Positions 61,085-64,000 of a stretch of DNA of 64,000 nt are shown here, piece by piece. The position numbers and the translations under genes are program-made. The DNA lies in the NCBI RefSeq assembly GCF_011772445.1, contig NZ_WVZN01000008.1:34766-98765 (forward strand). The letters run 5' to 3'. The notes beneath the pieces are model-generated. The model saw only the letters and a list, made by a program, of their open reading frames with translations, had not been told where the DNA came from and searched no databases. The DNA comes from Hydrogenophaga sp. (GTDB lineage: Bacteria > Pseudomonadota > Gammaproteobacteria > Burkholderiales > Burkholderiaceae_C). Each line of letters starts with the position of its first letter. Position 1 is the stretch's first letter.

Positions 61085-61466
61085 CTAGTCGCGTTCCATC
61101 GAGACTTGGAACATGGCCGTTGCTTCCGAGGTACTCCAGCTCCTGCGCTCTGCGGCGGATTCGACCGGTGCGGCTCCTGATGTACTAGGCGCGGCACCGC
61201 TGTTGGGCGCTCATCCTGCCAACCCCACTCACCCTCCAGACGCGTCGAGGCGGGGTTTCTGTGGTGATCGAACTGACGCCAGTCATCCCGAAGCGCATGG
61301 TTGTTGACCTTGTCCAGTTCAACGGCAGACGCCTTGCTCAGCGCAATGAGCGCATCCGGGCTGCCCTTTGCCCCTGCCCGCCAGCACCGGGAATGCCGCG
61401 CTGCTCTGGTCGAGGCAGGCTTGCGACGCGGTGCAGCCCAGCGCGGCCAACTGCTGGTTGATGAAG
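61085..61466 (-). pseudogene. Degenerate second copy of the cdiA pre-toxin region with a toxin tail
   Basis: DNA at about 61199-61466 is clearly homologous to 62641-63016 of the intact cdiA. For example both encode ALRDDWxQFDHxRxP and share the CAGTCATCCCGAAGCGCAT core. It lacks roughly 120 bp relative to the intact copy (corresponding to about 62830-62950) and carries at least one single-base frameshift near 61215. After correction the frame ends at 61085, and an alternative frame (…YLGSNGHVPSLDGTRLVKP) runs to a stop at about 61077. This is a dead cdiA-CT cassette. Confidence 0.8.
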
Positions 61467-61484
61467 CGCCCGTCACCCCAATGC

Positions 61485-61635
61485 GAGGTTCAGTCGAAAC
61501 AACTCCGACGCGAAGCGGAAATTCATGCTTATCCAGCGTAGCAAAAGCCTCTCGAAGGCATACCCTCAATACAAGTAGTTCAGTTTCTGCCAACTCCAAC
61601 ATAAGCGACTGGCTGTCATTTCGTAGAAGGTTCAT
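61485..61635 (-). pseudogene. Truncated immunity-gene fragment
   Basis: From ATG 61635 about 50 codons encode a low-GC peptide, MNLLRNDSQSLMLELAETE then LLVLRVCLREAFATLDKHEF and PLRVGV. It resembles the N-terminus of small CDI-associated proteins (pattern 'L.L...ELL.L...L.E...ALD..EF..R.GV'). It then fuses in frame-breaking fashion to the cdiA pre-toxin copy. It is the 5' piece of an immunity gene cut by recombination. Confidence 0.65.
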
Positions 61636-61649
61636 TGACTGCTTTAAAT

Positions 61650-61905
61650 GTTCAGGTCTTCGTCGGCGATGGTGTGGGAGCCGCGCAGTTCGATGTCGCC
61701 GTCGGCGCTTAGGGCCCGGCCACGTGGCGCCCGCCGAGCGAGCTGACCTGGGCGCAGGTGTGGCGGTCCAGGCGGCGTGTCTCGGTGCTGCTGAAGCCGA
61801 GCACACCGCTGCTCTTGGCGTAGAGTGGGGCGAATGCAACCCAGGCGTTGTTGTCGGCTTCGATGTAGGTGGCTTTGCCAACTTCGATCTGACGGGTCCT
61901 TCACT
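61650..61905 (-). pseudogene. Displaced cdiA/fhaB fragment (filamentous region)
   Basis: The minus strand reads TYIEADNNAWVAFAPLYAKS and onward to GRHVAGP* at about 61710, then continues in another frame as LSADGDIELRGSHTIADED until 61650. 'Adding IEA-DNN...ALSADGDIELRG' is the style of CdiA/FhaB repeats. The frame break and missing ends show a decayed fragment. Confidence 0.6.
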
Positions 61906-61908
61906 TAG

Positions 61909-61986
61909 CCGTTCCAGATCAGGTCCTTGATCATTTCCTGACCACCTTGCACCGTCGGCATATGCCTCGCATCTGTCGTTTGCCCT
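61909..61986 (-). pseudogene. Possible remnant of a third toxin C-terminus
   Basis: Right after the immunity gene's stop the minus strand has an open 26-codon tail GQTTDARHMPTVQGGQEMIK, then DLIWNG and a stop at 61909. It is too short to classify, but lies where an older toxin cassette would have ended. Confidence 0.35.
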
Positions 61987-62322
61987 TCATTTTTTAAGCC
62001 TTGGCAACATGCCCACATCGCTGTTGTCATTCCTTGGGTGCGCTACTCGGCTCCACAAATAGAAGTTGGCAGCGTCGAACGAACTGGTGAATATGGCGGC
62101 CCCCGAACGTCGGCCCCGCTCACTGTGATACACGAGCCAGATGTCGTCCTCCTTGTGGATGCACCATCCGCCATCCGGGAATGCATCCGGGACACCCAGC
62201 AGGCGAACATTGATATCGATCTTTAAGCGCTGTAGCTCCAGTGCCAACTCGCGCAACGCCCAGTCAGGGGTTGGCTCTGGTGTTTGCACGAACTCATATT
62301 CCTCGCTCCATTGAATTTTCAT
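61987..62322 (-). CDS. CDI immunity protein for the TNT-type toxin
   Basis: A 111-residue soluble protein (MKIQWSEEYEFVQTPEPTPDW, KEDDIWLVYHSERGRRSGAAIF). ATG 62322 overlaps the toxin gene's stop by 4 nt (ATGA), so the pair is translationally coupled. The position immediately after the toxin, the small size and the coupling identify it as the cognate immunity protein that would bind and block the toxin in producing cells. Base composition is less GC-rich than in the chromosome around it, as is usual for exchangeable toxin-immunity cassettes. Its family name is not certain to me. Confidence 0.82.
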   Translation of the reverse strand: MKIQWSEEYEFVQTPEPTPDWALRELALELQRLKIDINVRLLGVPDAFPDGGWCIHKEDDIWLVYHSERGRRSGAAIFTSSFDAANFYLWSRVAHPRNDNSDVGMLPRLKK

Positions 62323-64000
62323 TTGGCTGGATCCTTAAAGTAACCGTGTCGAATTAGATCGTCGATAGTTGCAAAGCGGTTCTGCACTTCCGGAATTTTC
62401 GCGCGCATCTGCACCCCGCCGCCCGGCTGATTGAATGCCGGCGCGATCTTCTCTTCCACAACTGTGAACGGCTTGAGCACTGAGTACTGTTCGTACGGAT
62501 CGGCCTGCTTTCCTGGGGGCAATGCCCGTTGTTCAAGCGGCGTGTTGACCGGGGATAAGTACTCGCCACTTCGAGAGCCGTAGCGATCGAGGGTTCTGCC
62601 TTGTTCGATGGTTGATGTTCTCGATGTACCCGGAACGGCTCCGTTGTTGGGTGCTTGCTTTTGCCAATCCCACTCACCCCCCGGTCGCATCGAGCTGGGC
62701 TTCCGGTAGTGATCGAACTGCTGCCAGTCATCCCGAAGCGCATTGTTGTTGACCTTGGCCAGATCATCGGCAGACGCCTTGCTCAGCGTATGGAGCGCAT
62801 CCAGACTACCCTTGGCACTGCCAGCCAACACCCGGATGCCGAGCTTGCCCAGGTCCAGCACGGCCTTGGCATCGAGCAGCCAGGTCTCTGGGTAGACCCC
62901 TTCAAGCCCCTGCGCCTTTTGTTGCGCGACGTTCCAGTAACCCAGCAGGGTCGTCTGGTCGGGGCAGGCTTGCGGGGCGGTGCAGCCCACTGCCGCCAGC
63001 TGCTGGTTGATGAAGTTCACCGCGTCGTTGCACGCCTGGCCTTCACACGCGGCCACGGCATTGGCCAGCAATCGATCGCTGAGTTCGTCCTTGTATTTGA
63101 GCGCCGCTGCGGTGTCGCATTGCTGGCCTGAGGTCTTGCAGGCCTTGTCGGCCTTGTTCAGGGTCGCGCGCTCCTGATGGCTGAGGTAGTTGTTCGTGAC
63201 CTCGTTGAACGCAGCGGCAGCGCCCGCCGAACCACCGGCGGCTGTGCCCACGCCGGTGATGAGCAGCGCCGTCAGGCCATCGGCCAGCACGCCATCGATG
63301 CCGGCGTCTCGCAGCGCGTCGGCCACCACGGGCGCGCTGAGCGTGCCCATGGCGGAGCCCGCCGCGCCAGCGGCTCCGCCTGTCAACCCACCGATGACGG
63401 TGTGCGCCAGCAGGCGCATCGTTCCCTGATCGCCCCACTCGTCCTGCAGTTGCTGCGCTTCGCCACGCAATTGGGCCGCAAGCGCCGCATCGCCCGCGGC
63501 TTCGGCCTGCTCGGCCTGTTGGCGTTTTTCGCGGGCGTCTTGGAGTTGCTGCGCGGCGAAGTCACCCACCGCCTTGCTGCCCTGTTGGCCGAACCCCTTG
63601 GTGATGACCACTTGGGCCCCGATGTCTTCCTTGACCTTCTTCTGATCGAAGATCGGCGCAAGCCCCGTCTCGGCGTCCCCCGTTCGGGCCTCCTTGTCGC
63701 CTGCGATGCCGCTGATGCCCGAACGCGTGGTGCTGCTGGCATGGCCCTTGTCGTCGCCCAAGCCCACGCCGCTGGGGCGGCTTATGTCCTTCAAGGGCTG
63801 GCCATCCGGGCCCAGCGCCGTTGTGCCGTCGCCGTTCTTCTTGTCGGAGACGTACACGCCCGCACCTGCGCTGCTGGCCTTGGCCTTGTAGCGCGCCTCG
63901 TTGTGTACGTCTTCCAATTCCAGGCCGCCGTCGCTCTCGAAGTCATTGCGCTGCTCGTCCACGGCCAGCTGCGTGCTGGTGATCGCCCCGCCCTTGAGCA
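62319..64000 (-). CDS. cdiA: CdiA/FhaB-type exoprotein, C-terminal end with TNT-type toxin domain (5' part outside window)
   Basis: The frame enters from the right edge with filamentous-repeat sequence (GGAITSTQLAVDEQRNDFES, GLELEDVHNEARYKAKASSA) and ends at 62319, so it is a partial coding region. Order along the fragment: repeats; a glycine/alanine-rich hydrophobic region (VIGGLTGGAAGAAGSAMGTL); a pre-toxin section with Cys pairs (CKTSGQQCDT, CEGQACND, CTAPQACPD); a linker; and a C-terminal TNT/DUF4237-like domain beginning about LDRYGSRSGEYLSPVNTPLE with ALPPGKQADPYEQYSVLKP and IAPAFNQPGGGVQM. TNT toxins are NAD+ glycohydrolases (family knowledge). The protein would be delivered by contact to neighbouring bacteria. 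Confidence 0.88.
   Translation of the reverse strand, partial: LKGGAITSTQLAVDEQRNDFESDGGLELEDVHNEARYKAKASSAGAGVYVSDKKNGDGTTALGPDGQPLKDISRPSGVGLGDDKGHASSTTRSGISGIAGDKEARTGDAETGLAPIFDQKKVKEDIGAQVVITKGFGQQGSKAVGDFAAQQLQDAREKRQQAEQAEAAGDAALAAQLRGEAQQLQDEWGDQGTMRLLAHTVIGGLTGGAAGAAGSAMGTLSAPVVADALRDAGIDGVLADGLTALLITGVGTAAGGSAGAAAAFNEVTNNYLSHQERATLNKADKACKTSGQQCDTAAALKYKDELSDRLLANAVAACEGQACNDAVNFINQQLAAVGCTAPQACPDQTTLLGYWNVAQQKAQGLEGVYPETWLLDAKAVLDLGKLGIRVLAGSAKGSLDALHTLSKASADDLAKVNNNALRDDWQQFDHYRKPSSMRPGGEWDWQKQAPNNGAVPGTSRTSTIEQGRTLDRYGSRSGEYLSPVNTPLEQRALPPGKQADPYEQYSVLKPFTVVEEKIAPAFNQPGGGVQMRAKIPEVQNRFATIDDLIRHGYFKDPAK

Overview
The window is a high-GC, gene-dense bacterial chromosome segment. 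Gene content and order suggest a betaproteobacterium of the order Burkholderiales, most likely family Comamonadaceae (for example a Hydrogenophaga/Acidovorax-like organism): a Bug-type solute-binding protein next to a CoA-transferase and a LysR regulator, the rimP-nusA-infB-rbfA-truB-typA block, a yejABEF-type transporter beside fabI, and many divergent LysR regulators. This placement is inferred from gene families only. Most long antisense reading frames are GC-driven shadows and were left out.

Layout. 1-5.8 kb: a truncated AsmA-like gene, then a CoA-transferase / DUF1254 / Bug catabolic-type operon with a divergent LysR gene. 6.0-6.7 kb: a ParDE toxin-antitoxin pair with a palindromic operator candidate. 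6.7-11.9 kb: a Fur-box-controlled iron-uptake operon (FecI-type sigma factor, FecR, TonB-dependent receptor with STN domain, PepSY membrane protein). 11.9-15.4 kb: LysR and divergent lipoprotein carboxylesterase, then a HicAB module with its own palindrome. 15.4-19.7 kb: an RND efflux pump (permease plus lipoprotein adaptor) with a TetR-type palindrome upstream. 19.7-23.5 kb: a stand-alone HpnC-like (hydroxy)squalene synthase, an NAD(P)-binding protein, LysR and pirin.

23.5-29.9 kb is the most interesting metabolic region. A MocR-type (GntR-aminotransferase) regulator faces a tight operon of an SDR, a 396-residue protein I cannot assign, a three-histidine-box membrane desaturase, a 2-oxoglutarate/Fe(II) oxygenase and a DMT exporter-like protein. 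It has the organisation of a small uncharacterised biosynthetic cluster.

29.9-46.8 kb is mostly housekeeping: a 3-hydroxyisobutyryl-CoA-hydrolase-like protein, a DMT transporter, the translation/transcription operon typA-truB-rbfA-infB-nusA-rimP (with a clear promoter and a terminator-like hairpin in the rimP leader), the four-gene oligopeptide/microcin-type ABC transporter, and fabI. 46.8-53.8 kb: an inducible-type PLP amino-acid decarboxylase, an NfeD/SPFH membrane pair, DUF2237, tRNA-Ser(GGA), a PhyH-type oxygenase, and small membrane/secreted proteins including a 23-residue membrane peptide. 53.9-60.0 kb: a secreted metallophosphoesterase with a LamG-like domain and RTX-type C-terminus, a MarR-GNAT fusion gene with two operators overlapping an apparently leaderless promoter, a Bcr/CflA-type efflux pump, and two lipoproteins.

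60.3-64 kb is the 3' end of a contact-dependent inhibition (CDI/FhaB-type) locus. The giant cdiA-like gene enters from the right edge and ends in a TNT-type toxin domain overlapped by its immunity gene. Beyond it lies a junkyard of displaced cdiA fragments and orphan immunity genes. These include a frameshifted, internally deleted copy of the pre-toxin region and a truncated immunity gene, the pattern expected from repeated toxin-cassette replacement.
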